Virus record (IMG/VR): IMGVR_UViG_3300042328_001293 | Coordinates: 1 to 32,820 of that record | From: a virus | DNA length: 32,820 nt | Strand: one strand, 5' to 3' | Shown here: piece after piece, positions 1 to 7,202 of the stretch | How the letters are laid out: the number at the start of each line of letters is the position of its first letter | Numbering within the stretch: the stretch's first letter is position 1 | Notes under the pieces: generated by a model | Databases searched by the model: none | The model's input: the letters and a program-made list of their open reading frames with translations, nothing else | What the model was told of the DNA's origin: nothing | Position numbers and translations under genes: made by a program

Positions 1-94
1 GTCGTTTCGGGAGAACACGACGGACAAAATGAACGCGGCGACGGGTATGGGGTCAGAATCTGGCACGCGTGCCGCTGCTATATCCGACCCCCAA
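1..94. repeat. Terminal direct repeat, left copy (circular overlap)
   Basis: Bases 1-94 are identical to 32727-32820. The first 32 bases encode the last codons and stop of the HNH endonuclease that begins near the right end, so the contig closes to a circle. The junction falls inside a gene, so an assembler overlap on a circular or circularly permuted genome is more likely than a physical 94-bp terminal repeat. Confidence 0.95.
62..73. repeat. Perfect 12-bp palindrome GGCACGCGTGCC
   Basis: A 12-base perfect palindrome in the gap between the HNH gene and the ParB-like gene. It lies just upstream of a TGCTATAT string and of the terminator candidate. It could be an operator or a protein-binding site. 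Nothing else in the sequence assigns it a role. Confidence 0.4.
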
Positions 95-117
95 TGCCTT
101 GCGCGGTCGGTTGGGTT
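84..117 (+). terminator. Probable intrinsic terminator after the HNH gene
   Basis: CCGACC and GGTCGG can pair, or alternatively CCCAA can pair with TTGGG, directly before a run of six T. The two pairings are mutually exclusive. The position fits the end of the long early operon, which finishes with the HNH gene, before the separately transcribed ParB/Mom block. Confidence 0.5.
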
Positions 118-177
118 TTTTGGTTTTGGGCAGATTTTCGGATTGGGTCGGTTCGGACGAACCGTCGCCCCGCGATG

Positions 178-186
178 TGCTAGGAT
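178..186 (+). promoter_or_regulatory. Extended -10 promoter TGCTAGGAT, probably leaderless
   Basis: TGC followed by TAGGAT is an extended -10 element. The hexamer ends exactly 6 bases before the ATG of the ParB-like gene, and no convincing Shine-Dalgarno sequence lies between. Transcription would start at or next to the A of the start codon, giving a leaderless mRNA. The -35 region is weak. Confidence 0.5.
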
Positions 187-192
187 CGGCCA

Positions 193-723
193 ATGACAAA
201 CGGAGGATTTCCAGAGGCGTTTAGGTCGCGCATCGTCGCGTCCGGCGAAGAGTCGCCCGATCAATTGCTTGCCAATCCATCGAATTGGCGCGGGCATCCG
301 TCGGGTCAACGGGAAGCGTTGGCCGCCGTGCTTGATCAAGTTGGATTCGTCGCGCCCGTTATCGTCAACCGTACAACTGGACGGCTGATTGATGGACATC
401 TGCGCGTTGAACTTGCGCTGGCACGCGATGAAACGATGATCCCCGTGTCATATGTTGAACTGACCGAAGACGAAGAACGATTGGTGTTGGCGACATATGA
501 CCCGCTTGGTGATTTGGCATTTGCAGATCCCGCACGGTTAGGCGAACTATTGGCGGAGATCACACCGTCATCATCCGAAGTCGCTGAACTGCTCGGCAAT
601 CTGGCACATGCGACCGGAGCCGAAGCACCGAAGTTTGACATCGGCACGGTGGGCGAACAATCGCAACTTGATCAGAAAAACCCAATCAAATGTCCGGGGT
701 GCGGATATGAATGGCGGCCATAG
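193..723 (+). CDS. ParB-like nuclease-domain protein
   Basis: A 176-aa protein with the phage-type ParB/Sulfiredoxin N-terminal fold signature: an NPxNWRxHPxxQ segment around residues 28-39, then vIVN and IDGHLR at 66-71, the family's GHxR motif. Stand-alone ParB-like proteins in phages often accompany DNA-modification genes, and some are nucleases or ATP/CTP-binding switches. The C terminus carries a half zinc-ribbon (KCPGCGYEW, residues 167-174) whose DNA overlaps the start of the Mom-like gene. The gene follows a leaderless-type promoter and is the first of three consecutive modification-associated genes. Family assignment is good. Biochemical activity cannot be told from sequence. Confidence 0.8.
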   Translation: MTNGGFPEAFRSRIVASGEESPDQLLANPSNWRGHPSGQREALAAVLDQVGFVAPVIVNRTTGRLIDGHLRVELALARDETMIPVSYVELTEDEERLVLATYDPLGDLAFADPARLGELLAEITPSSSEVAELLGNLAHATGAEAPKFDIGTVGEQSQLDQKNPIKCPGCGYEWRP

Positions 724-1351
724 CCTTCGCGTTGATTGGTGTTCCAGACAAGCGGCAAAATACGCGGTTGAAAAATGGCACTACTCGCGGCAAATGCCAT
801 CGTTCAAATTGTCGTGCCTCGGCGTTTGGGAGGATGACAAGTTCGTCGGAACGGTGATTTTCGGCGGTGGCGCAACACCGCAATTGTTGAAGCCGTATGG
901 TCTGGGCTTGTTCGAGGGTTGCGAATTGGTTCGGGTGGCAATGACCAAACACAAAACACCCGTGTCCCGTGTCATCGCCATCGCGTTGCGAATGCTCAAA
1001 AAAACCTATCCTGGACTCCGTTTGGTCGTGTCGTTCGCAGATCCGGCAGAAGGTCACGCGGGGGGAATCTATAAAGCGGGCGGGTGGATTTATACGGGGA
1101 CAATGGGGAAAGCAACCTACTTCAAAATCCACGGTCGTGTCCGACACCCGCGAAGCGTCGTGCAGAAAGGATCGGAAAATTCATTGGCGGCCGTGCGACG
1201 GAATTTTGACCCCAACGCAACTGCGGTTGTGAAGGAAGGCAAGCACCGCTATTTGATGCCATTGGATGATCAAATGCGGCAACAGGTTGCGCCGCTTGCT
1301 CAACCGTATCCGATCAAGGTAGAATCCACGCCAGACGCGCGCGAAGCATAG
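707..1351 (+). CDS. mom: Mom-like DNA adenine hypermodification protein
   Basis: A 214-aa protein matching the Mom family (phage Mu Mom, GNAT-like fold), which converts adenine to a carbamoylmethyl-adenine and so blocks many restriction enzymes. Visible family signatures are a GTVIFGGGA segment near 48-56, CELVRVAMTKHKTPVSR at 72-88, VVSFADPAEGHAGGIY at 107-122, GGWIYTG at 125-131, and a C-terminal KHRYLMPL at 179-186. The ATG at 707 is chosen because GGGGTG sits at good spacing and because all conserved residues follow it. A longer frame reaches back to 608 but has no family similarity there. It overlaps the end of the ParB-like gene by 17 bases, so translation is probably coupled. Confidence 0.88.
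   Translation: MNGGHSLRVDWCSRQAAKYAVEKWHYSRQMPSFKLSCLGVWEDDKFVGTVIFGGGATPQLLKPYGLGLFEGCELVRVAMTKHKTPVSRVIAIALRMLKKTYPGLRLVVSFADPAEGHAGGIYKAGGWIYTGTMGKATYFKIHGRVRHPRSVVQKGSENSLAAVRRNFDPNATAVVKEGKHRYLMPLDDQMRQQVAPLAQPYPIKVESTPDAREA
1296..1325 (+). promoter_or_regulatory. Candidate promoter TTGCTC-18-TAGAAT
   Basis: TTGCTC at 1296-1301 and TAGAAT at 1320-1325 have 18-base spacing within the 3' end of the Mom-like gene. The start would lie near 1332, ahead of the hairpin and ribosome-binding site of the GP88-like gene. The -10 context AAGGTAGAAT resembles the promoter at 8417. Confidence 0.45.
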
Positions 1352-1362
1352 GGAACGATGCG

Positions 1363-1379
1363 CCCCGATTCCATCGGGG
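1363..1379 (+). promoter_or_regulatory. Perfect 7-bp hairpin in the 5' leader of the GP88-like gene
   Basis: CCCCGAT, a 3-base loop, then ATCGGGG form a compact stem directly upstream of AGAGGA and the ATG at 1394. No T tract follows, so it is unlikely to be a simple terminator. It could shape translation initiation or protect the 5' end. Confidence 0.4.
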
Positions 1380-1393
1380 AAGAGGACGCTGTG

Positions 1394-2110
1394 ATGCGAT
1401 CCGCGCGCTCCAAACACGGGGGGCGAATGACAAGGCTACTTCGGCAGAATCGCGAATTGCGTGAAATCGGCGCATGGAATTGGACGATCCCCGCGCTTGG
1501 CGCGAAACTTGATGATGGTCGAACGATCCACACTTGCCCGCAAGCGGGTGCATGTGCGGCGTTGTGCTACGCCAGGAATGGGACATTCCGGTTCAAGCCC
1601 GTCAAAGCGGCACACGCCCGCAACCTCAAATTTGTGTTGGATGATCTCGTCGGGTGGGAAGCCGCGATGAATGACGAGGTCAAACGATTCGTCAAAGCGG
1701 GCGCATATGTTCGCATCCACGACGCGGGTGATTTTTTCGCTGACGACTATTTGATGGCGTGGATGCGGATTGCCGCCGCCCACCCATCCGTCATGTTTTA
1801 CGCGTACACGAAAGAAGTGTCCAGATTCAAACGGTTGGCCGTTGGGAATGCCCCGTCAAATTTCCGATGGCTGTATTCGATGGGCGGCAAAGAAGACCAT
1901 TTGATTGACACGGTGAACGACCGGCACGCCGAGGTTTTCCCCGACGCGCAATCATTGGAAGCGGCGGGATACTTCAACCAAGAAGCGTCCGACATTTTGG
2001 CGATCACCGCACCCACCAATCGGATCGGCATTGTCGCCAACAACATCCCGCAATTCAAGAAAAAGCAAGGCACCGCAACATTCGGGGATCTGCAACGAGC
2101 GCGGGCATAG
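1394..2110 (+). CDS. GP88-family protein (radical-SAM-like fold suspected)
   Basis: A 238-aa protein recognisable as the actinophage 'gene product 88' family by LLRQNxELRExGxWNWTIPA (residues 15-34), a cysteine cluster C48-x5-C54-x3-C58-Y (TCPQAGACAALCYARNG), and VRIHDAGDFF at 106-115. The cysteine cluster after a start strand and the later GDFF strand suggest a TIM-barrel, metal-cluster enzyme related to radical SAM proteins. That fold assignment is inference. Several starts are possible (1358, 1391, 1394, 1427). ATG 1394 has the best-spaced AGAGGA and follows the hairpin. The position directly behind ParB-like and Mom-like genes suggests a role in DNA modification. Confidence 0.65.
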   Translation: MRSARSKHGGRMTRLLRQNRELREIGAWNWTIPALGAKLDDGRTIHTCPQAGACAALCYARNGTFRFKPVKAAHARNLKFVLDDLVGWEAAMNDEVKRFVKAGAYVRIHDAGDFFADDYLMAWMRIAAAHPSVMFYAYTKEVSRFKRLAVGNAPSNFRWLYSMGGKEDHLIDTVNDRHAEVFPDAQSLEAAGYFNQEASDILAITAPTNRIGIVANNIPQFKKKQGTATFGDLQRARA

Positions 2111-2113
2111 CGT

Positions 2114-2119
2114 TAGACT
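2114..2119 (+). promoter_or_regulatory. -10 element TAGACT, leaderless start for terminase
   Basis: TAGACT ends 6 bases before the small-terminase ATG, the same geometry as TAGGAT before the ParB-like gene. Only GGGC separates them, so a leaderless message is plausible. No good -35 is visible. Confidence 0.4.
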
Positions 2120-2125
2120 TGGGCA

Positions 2126-2611
2126 ATGGGAACCCGTGGACCTCAACCAAAGCCGACGCGTTTGAAGATCCTCGCTGGGGAAACTCGGCCATCCGTGATC
2201 AATTATGCGGAGCCGATCCCCGCGGGCGGGGCGTTGACCCCGCCGCCGGATTTGCGCCCAGAAGTGCGGGTCGTCTGGGATCGGGTGATCGACGCGCTCG
2301 GTCACACGGGCGTGTTGACATCGGCGGATCGGGATTTGATTCGGCTCTATTGCGAAGCGTTCACCCGATACACGGAAGCGGAAACGATGTTGGCCAAGAC
2401 CGGACCTCTGGTTCGGGGACGGGAAGGGACATTCGTGAAGAATCCGTTGCACCAGATCGTCCGGGAAAACGGCGATGCGGTGAAGAAGTATGCGCGGGAA
2501 TTGGGGTTGACCCCATCATCGCGCGTTGGATTGAAGGGGGAAATCGGTGACCAAGCAAACTCGGCAACGGCAAAACTCGACGCGCTCATTCGTGCCGCCC
2601 GTCGCGCCTGA
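2126..2611 (+). CDS. terS: Terminase small subunit (P27-like)
   Basis: A 161-aa protein beginning MGTRGPQPKPTRLKILAGE, the typical opening of P27-family small terminases, followed by a helical central part (PPPDLRPEVRVVWDRV, LTSADRDLIRLYCEAF) and a C-terminal Ser/Gly-rich linker (GLTPSSRVGL). These proteins bind the packaging start site and hand the DNA to the large subunit. The 65-base overlap with the large-terminase gene and the upstream HNH nuclease (in the circular map) match HK97-like packaging modules. Confidence 0.88.
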   Translation: MGTRGPQPKPTRLKILAGETRPSVINYAEPIPAGGALTPPPDLRPEVRVVWDRVIDALGHTGVLTSADRDLIRLYCEAFTRYTEAETMLAKTGPLVRGREGTFVKNPLHQIVRENGDAVKKYARELGLTPSSRVGLKGEIGDQANSATAKLDALIRAARRA

Positions 2612-4052
2612 AGGCGAAACGGTTGCGACATTCATTGAATCATTTTGCCGTCTGACCAAGGGGGACACGGCTGGCGAATTGATCAAATTGCGGCCGTGGC
2701 AACGCGAGATTCTCAACGACATATTCGCGCACCGCGAAGATGGTCGCCGCAAATATCGTCGCGGGTTGTTGTTGATGCCGCGCAAGCAAGGCAAAAGTCT
2801 GCTCGCCGCGGGCATCGCGTTGTTTTCGCTGTTCACGGAAATCGGAGCCGAGGTCGCCATCGTCGCGGGCGACCGCGCCCAAGCGCGCATCATCTTCCGG
2901 GAATGCGCTCGGATGGTGCAATTGGATCCCGTGTTGTCGCGCAAATTGCACGTGTTGCGGGATGTGATCGAATACGCGGAAACGGGTTCGGTGTTGCGCG
3001 TGCTGTCATCGGAAGCATCACGCGCCGAAGGATACAACTTTTCAACCGTGCTATTCGATGAAGTCCATGTGCAACCAGATGACCGACTCTGGGCAACGGT
3101 GAACCTCGGTTCCGGCACACGCAAAAACCCGCTCGTGTTGGGCATTTCAACGGCCGGATCCAAAAGCGATTCCCGCGGCCAAGATTCGCTCTGCTACAAG
3201 TTGTGGCAATACGGTCGCCGCATTGAATCGGGGGAAATTCAAGACGAGCAATTCTATTTCCGCTGGTTCACCGCGCCCGACGGTCTGGAATGGGATTCGG
3301 TTGAAGCGGCAAAAGCGGCAAATCCGGCGTGGGGTGATTTCCTTGACCCCGAAGATTTCACGGCGGCAGCGCGGTCATTGCCGCGTGACGAGTATGAAAC
3401 GAAACGGTTGAACCGATGGATCGCGCGTTCAACATCATGGTTGCCAACGGGATCGTTCGAGCGATTGCAAACCGACCGACGGTTGATTCCGGGCGAACCA
3501 ATCGTTGCTTCATTTGACGGCTCATTCGATGGGGACTGCACCGTGCTGGTCGGGGCAACCCTTGACGGCCACATTGAACCGCTGTTGTTGTTTGAACGGC
3601 CAATTGATGACCCGCATTGGCGTGTGGACATTGGGGAAGTTGAAGCCGCCATCCTGGAAATCGCGAAGAAATTCCAGATCATTGAATTGGCGGCAGATCC
3701 GTTCAGATGGTCGCGGTCGTTGGAAGCGTTGGAACACGCCGGATTGAACGTGGTTCACTTCCCCCAGAGTCCTTCAAGAATGGTGGCAGCGTGTCAACGC
3801 TACTTTGAGGCGGTCACGCAAGAAGAAATCCATTGGGGCGGCGAGCCGCATTTGACCGCCGCGATGGTCCGGCACTTCCAGAATGCCGCCGTGAAAACGG
3901 ATCGGTTCGGCCCTCGAATCGTCAAGGAACATCGCGGGTCTGCACGCAAGATTGACCTCGCCGTTGCTGCTACGATGGCATTGGATCGGGCGCGCTATTA
4001 TGCCAGCGAGGCGGCAAAGCCCGCAAGAAGTGTGGAGTTCCATAGCCTATGA
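2547..4052 (+). CDS. terL: Terminase large subunit
   Basis: A 501-aa packaging ATPase/nuclease of the Terminase_1 family. The Q-motif-like LRPWQREIL lies at 48-56, the deviant Walker A MPRKQGKS at 77-84, Walker B VLFDEVH at 168-174 and a C-motif-like STAGS at 201-205. The C-terminal RNase-H-like nuclease shows acidic residues in SFDGSFDGDCT (D324, D327 and D330) and KID at 468-470. It pumps DNA into proheads and cuts concatemers. The GTG start has a GGGGG Shine-Dalgarno within the small-subunit gene. Its stop overlaps the next small gene (ATGA). Confidence 0.95.
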   Translation: MTKQTRQRQNSTRSFVPPVAPEGETVATFIESFCRLTKGDTAGELIKLRPWQREILNDIFAHREDGRRKYRRGLLLMPRKQGKSLLAAGIALFSLFTEIGAEVAIVAGDRAQARIIFRECARMVQLDPVLSRKLHVLRDVIEYAETGSVLRVLSSEASRAEGYNFSTVLFDEVHVQPDDRLWATVNLGSGTRKNPLVLGISTAGSKSDSRGQDSLCYKLWQYGRRIESGEIQDEQFYFRWFTAPDGLEWDSVEAAKAANPAWGDFLDPEDFTAAARSLPRDEYETKRLNRWIARSTSWLPTGSFERLQTDRRLIPGEPIVASFDGSFDGDCTVLVGATLDGHIEPLLLFERPIDDPHWRVDIGEVEAAILEIAKKFQIIELAADPFRWSRSLEALEHAGLNVVHFPQSPSRMVAACQRYFEAVTQEEIHWGGEPHLTAAMVRHFQNAAVKTDRFGPRIVKEHRGSARKIDLAVAATMALDRARYYASEAAKPARSVEFHSL

Positions 4053-4183
4053 TCTCAACCATCGCAGAAATTGCGGGTGTCGGTCTGCTAGTGTTGGCCG
4101 CATATTTGGTGCATCCATCAATCATCATCGGTCTGGTCGGGATTGGGCTGATTGCATTCGGATATTCAAGGGGTGACAAGTGA
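4049..4183 (+). CDS. 44-aa membrane protein between terminase and portal
   Basis: A short gene coupled on both sides: its ATGA overlaps the terminase stop and its TGA overlaps the portal GTG. The protein MISTIAEIAGVGLLVLAAYL... is almost entirely hydrophobic, with two predicted membrane segments (about 6-20 and 24-38) and a short basic/acidic end SRGDK. The exact overlaps support its being a real gene. Its role is unknown. A membrane anchor or small accessory peptide are possibilities. Confidence 0.7.
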   Translation: MISTIAEIAGVGLLVLAAYLVHPSIIIGLVGIGLIAFGYSRGDK

Positions 4184-5460
4184 GCATCATTCGCCGCGTA
4201 TTGGGGACAAATCTACAACCGCGCAACTTGAATGGTCTGGGGTTGATTCCGCAAGCGTTTGATCGCGTTCCGGGAATCTCCGCCAAGCGTGTTGATGAAG
4301 AGTCCGTGTTTGGATTGTCCACGGCTTGGGCTTGCGTGACCTTGTTGAGCGACTTGATCTCCACACTCCCAATTGATTCTTATATTCGCGACAATGGCCA
4401 GCGTCGCCCGTATCGTCCGGGCGGTGTCAAACCGTTGTGGATGACGAACCCGATTCCGGGGCAGAATGTTGGCATCAATGAAATTTTGTCGCAAATCACC
4501 GTCAGTCTTTACGTCAACGGAAACGCTTTCGTGTTTGCACCGCGCGACCCAGACACCAACGAGCCGCTAGAAGTTCGCGTCCTTGACCCCCGCACTATCA
4601 CCATCCACCAGCGCGGGCGTGAGGTTTTCTATACGATCCGCAACGGCGCGGAGAATGTGGATTTTGGATCTGACACCATTTTGCACATTCCGTTGATCAC
4701 GCTGCCCGGACAACTCCGCGGCATCAATCCAATCGAGGCTCTCCGCAACACGCTTGCGTTGGGAATGACGCTTGATGATTCTGCCGCCAACTTCTTTGCG
4801 ACCGGCTCCACGCCTACGGGAATCATTGAAACGCCAGACGCGCTGACGGCCGAACAAGCCAAGTTATTGAAAGACGGTTGGTTGCGCCACCACACGGGTG
4901 TGAACGCGCACACTCCCGGGGTGTTGAGCGGCGGAGCGACGTTCAAAGCATTGTCATTCCGACCGGAAGACGCGCAACTGCTCGCGTCACGGGAGTTCAC
5001 CGTCAACGAAGTCGCGCGCATCTTCCGCGTACCGCCCGCGCTCCTCGCCGTCACGACTCCGGGCGCGATGTCATATTCATCAGTCGTTGAATTGAACGCG
5101 TCATTCGTGTCGTACACGCTGCGCCCGCTTGCGGAAAAGATCGAACGCGCACTGTCGATTTTGATTCCGCGGCCAGAAGCGTTCACGCGATTGTCCATGG
5201 ACGCGTTGCTTCGTGGATCAACCCGCGAACGGTTTGAAGCCTATCGCATCGGGCTATCCGAAGGGTGGATCAATGTGGCAGAAATCAGACGGCTGGAAGA
5301 CCTTGCGCCCGTGGATGATGCGGCGGCCAACGCATATCGTCAACCGTTGAATCAATCCGATTCCGCGTTGGCATCTGCCAAGCAGAAAGCCGACGTGTAT
5401 GCCGTACTGATCAACGCGGGCGTTGATCCGGCAGAAGCCAGACGGATCGCAAAACTATGA
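4180..5460 (+). CDS. Portal protein (HK97 type)
   Basis: A 426-aa phage portal of the HK97 family, forming the dodecameric DNA entry ring of the head. Signatures include SVFGLSTAWACVTLLSDLIS near residues 41-60, a KPLWMTNPIPGQN segment, ISQITVSLYVNGNAFVF, an ILHIPLITLPGQLRGINPIEALR loop, and the wing/clip region with RIFRVPPALLAVTTPGAMSYSSV. GTG start overlaps the preceding stop. Followed immediately by a small beta-rich gene and the prohead protease, the usual order. Confidence 0.93.
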   Translation: MSIIRRVLGTNLQPRNLNGLGLIPQAFDRVPGISAKRVDEESVFGLSTAWACVTLLSDLISTLPIDSYIRDNGQRRPYRPGGVKPLWMTNPIPGQNVGINEILSQITVSLYVNGNAFVFAPRDPDTNEPLEVRVLDPRTITIHQRGREVFYTIRNGAENVDFGSDTILHIPLITLPGQLRGINPIEALRNTLALGMTLDDSAANFFATGSTPTGIIETPDALTAEQAKLLKDGWLRHHTGVNAHTPGVLSGGATFKALSFRPEDAQLLASREFTVNEVARIFRVPPALLAVTTPGAMSYSSVVELNASFVSYTLRPLAEKIERALSILIPRPEAFTRLSMDALLRGSTRERFEAYRIGLSEGWINVAEIRRLEDLAPVDDAAANAYRQPLNQSDSALASAKQKADVYAVLINAGVDPAEARRIAKL

Positions 5461-5726
5461 CATTCACTTCACGACATATCACCATCGGAACGGCTGCTGT
5501 TGCCATTGGAACCGCAACGCTCAAAAACACCCACGAATTGACAATTGAATCAAACGACAACAAAACCGTTTATGTCGGGGATGAATCGGTCACCGCAGGC
5601 GGGGGATTTGAAATTGTCAAAAACGCAATTGTTCCCATCAAAATTGCAAACGGAGACATTTTGTGGGCGGTGTCAGACTCATCCGATGCGGTGATTTCCG
5701 TGTTTGATTTTCAGGTTGATCCTTGA
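5457..5726 (+). CDS. Small beta-rich virion-associated protein
   Basis: An 89-aa protein. The sequence pattern (ITIGTAAVAIG ... ELTIESNDNKTVYVGDESVTAGGGFEI ... ILWAVSDSSDAVISVFDF) resembles a widespread family of small phage beta-sandwich proteins with the pattern 'L.I.N...tVYVG...VT...G..I...' found in head and tail-fibre modules. A decoration or head-stabilising role is possible but not shown. ATGA overlap with portal and TGATG overlap with the protease indicate co-translation. Confidence 0.65.
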   Translation: MTFTSRHITIGTAAVAIGTATLKNTHELTIESNDNKTVYVGDESVTAGGGFEIVKNAIVPIKIANGDILWAVSDSSDAVISVFDFQVDP

Positions 5727-7096
5727 TGCCATACGCCATCGAACCCGATTTCAACGGGTGCGCGTTTGCCGTTGTGAAGGTCAATGCGGACGGCTCCAAG
5801 GATATTGTTCCTGGGGGATGCCATCCGGCGGACGAGCAGTCATTGGCCGAAGACCATTTGACCGCGCTGAACATTGCGCTTGAAGACGAACGGGCGATTG
5901 ATCCGAACGGATATGAGCCGACCGCGGCGATGCGGGCAGAGGCAGAGCGCGGACTTGAATGGCGGCGTGAATACGGGCGCGGAGGAACGGACATTGGGGT
6001 TGCCCGCGCCCGTGATATTTCCAACGGCAAGCGTCTGCCGTATGAAACGGTCGTGCGGATGAATTCATATTTCGCGCGCCATACGATTGACAAGCAAGCG
6101 GAAGGTTTCCGTCCGGGAGAAGACGGCTACCCGTCTGCTGGTCGCATCGCGTGGGCGTTATGGGGTGGAGATGCTGGCGAACGATGGGCGGGGGCTATCA
6201 TTGACGCGGCTGATGAAAATGGCGACCGAATGAGAAGCAAAGGGGATGACATGGCAATCGAATTCCGAACCGCTGCGGTTGAACTCCGCGCCGTTGACGA
6301 AACGGGAATGACGTTTGAAGGATATGCCGCGCTGTATGATTCGCCGTCCGACACGGGCGTTGCACCAGAAGTCATCAAGCCCGGAGCATTCCGCCGATCA
6401 TTGGCCGCCGCAGAGCGTGGCGAATGGGATGTCAAAGCGTATCAAGACCACAACCCTGAACTCTTGCTTGGAACAACCAAGTCCGGCACGCTAACGCTTG
6501 ATGATGACGGCAAAGGTCTGCGCGCACGCGTGTCATTGAATCCGAACATTTCATTCCATCGCGATCTTGCCGAAATTGTCAAGACGATGGGCAAGTCGCT
6601 GGGGATGTCGTTCGGCTTTTTCTCAACCAATGCAAACAAGGTGAACGATGAAGGGGTGCGTGAATTGCGTGACGTGAAGTTGGTCGAGGTTTCCGCATTG
6701 ACGGGGCTTGCGCCGTATTATCCCGGAACCATTTCAACGGTCGCCGTGCGGTCGCTGGCATCCGATAGCGGGATTGATGTGGCCGCGCTCCGTGAAGCGG
6801 TGGTCGCGCTCCTCGCCGGAAATATGAATCCAGACCAAGCGAAGGTCATCGCCGATGCGGTCAACGCCGTCATCGCAGACGATGAATCCGACGCGGCAGA
6901 TGGCGAAGCCGAACCAACGGAAGATCCGGAAGCGACCGAAGAAACCGCTGCGGAGATTGATCCGATGGACGAGCCAGCGGCAGAAGTGGAATCGGAATCG
7001 GGCGTGAAAATTGAAATCGAAGTGACCGTTCCGCGTGCCGTACCACGAAGCATCCGCGAACGCCAAATTGAATTGGCGCGTCGCGCCCTAGACTAA
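5726..7096 (+). CDS. Prohead protease with N-terminal extension and acidic scaffold-like tail
   Basis: A 456-aa protein in three parts. Residues about 70-160 carry a phage-specific domain (RGLEWRREYGRGG, GVARARDISNG, YPSAGRIAWALWGGDAG) often fused to head proteins. Residues about 178-345 are the HK97-type U35 serine protease (FEGYAALYDSPSDT, IKPGAFRRSL, DHNPELLLG with His242, and SLGMSFGF with the likely catalytic Ser295). The last 110 residues are acidic and helical (AADGEAEPTEDPEATEE), suggestive of an internal scaffolding segment. It processes capsid protein during maturation. The ATG overlaps the previous stop (TGATG). Confidence 0.88.
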   Translation: MPYAIEPDFNGCAFAVVKVNADGSKDIVPGGCHPADEQSLAEDHLTALNIALEDERAIDPNGYEPTAAMRAEAERGLEWRREYGRGGTDIGVARARDISNGKRLPYETVVRMNSYFARHTIDKQAEGFRPGEDGYPSAGRIAWALWGGDAGERWAGAIIDAADENGDRMRSKGDDMAIEFRTAAVELRAVDETGMTFEGYAALYDSPSDTGVAPEVIKPGAFRRSLAAAERGEWDVKAYQDHNPELLLGTTKSGTLTLDDDGKGLRARVSLNPNISFHRDLAEIVKTMGKSLGMSFGFFSTNANKVNDEGVRELRDVKLVEVSALTGLAPYYPGTISTVAVRSLASDSGIDVAALREAVVALLAGNMNPDQAKVIADAVNAVIADDESDAADGEAEPTEDPEATEETAAEIDPMDEPAAEVESESGVKIEIEVTVPRAVPRSIRERQIELARRALD

Positions 7097-7202
7097 AAAA
7101 ACCGAAGCGCAAGGGCAGATCCGCAAAGGGCGAAAGCACCGCCGGACGAGTACCACCGCGATGGTGATTGATAAAAAACCGAATAGCGAAAGGGGAATCA
7201 TC

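Noticed and set aside
608-706. Longer start for the Mom-like protein
   Set aside because: The extra 33 residues lie within the ParB-like gene and have no Mom similarity. ATG 707 has GGGGTG.
7090-7202. Run of seven A after the protease stop as a frameshift site, and a longer capsid start at 7161
   Set aside because: The A run is outside the coding frame's last sense codons and the downstream frame stops quickly. The capsid GTG at 7203 has a good ribosome-binding site and family-typical start.
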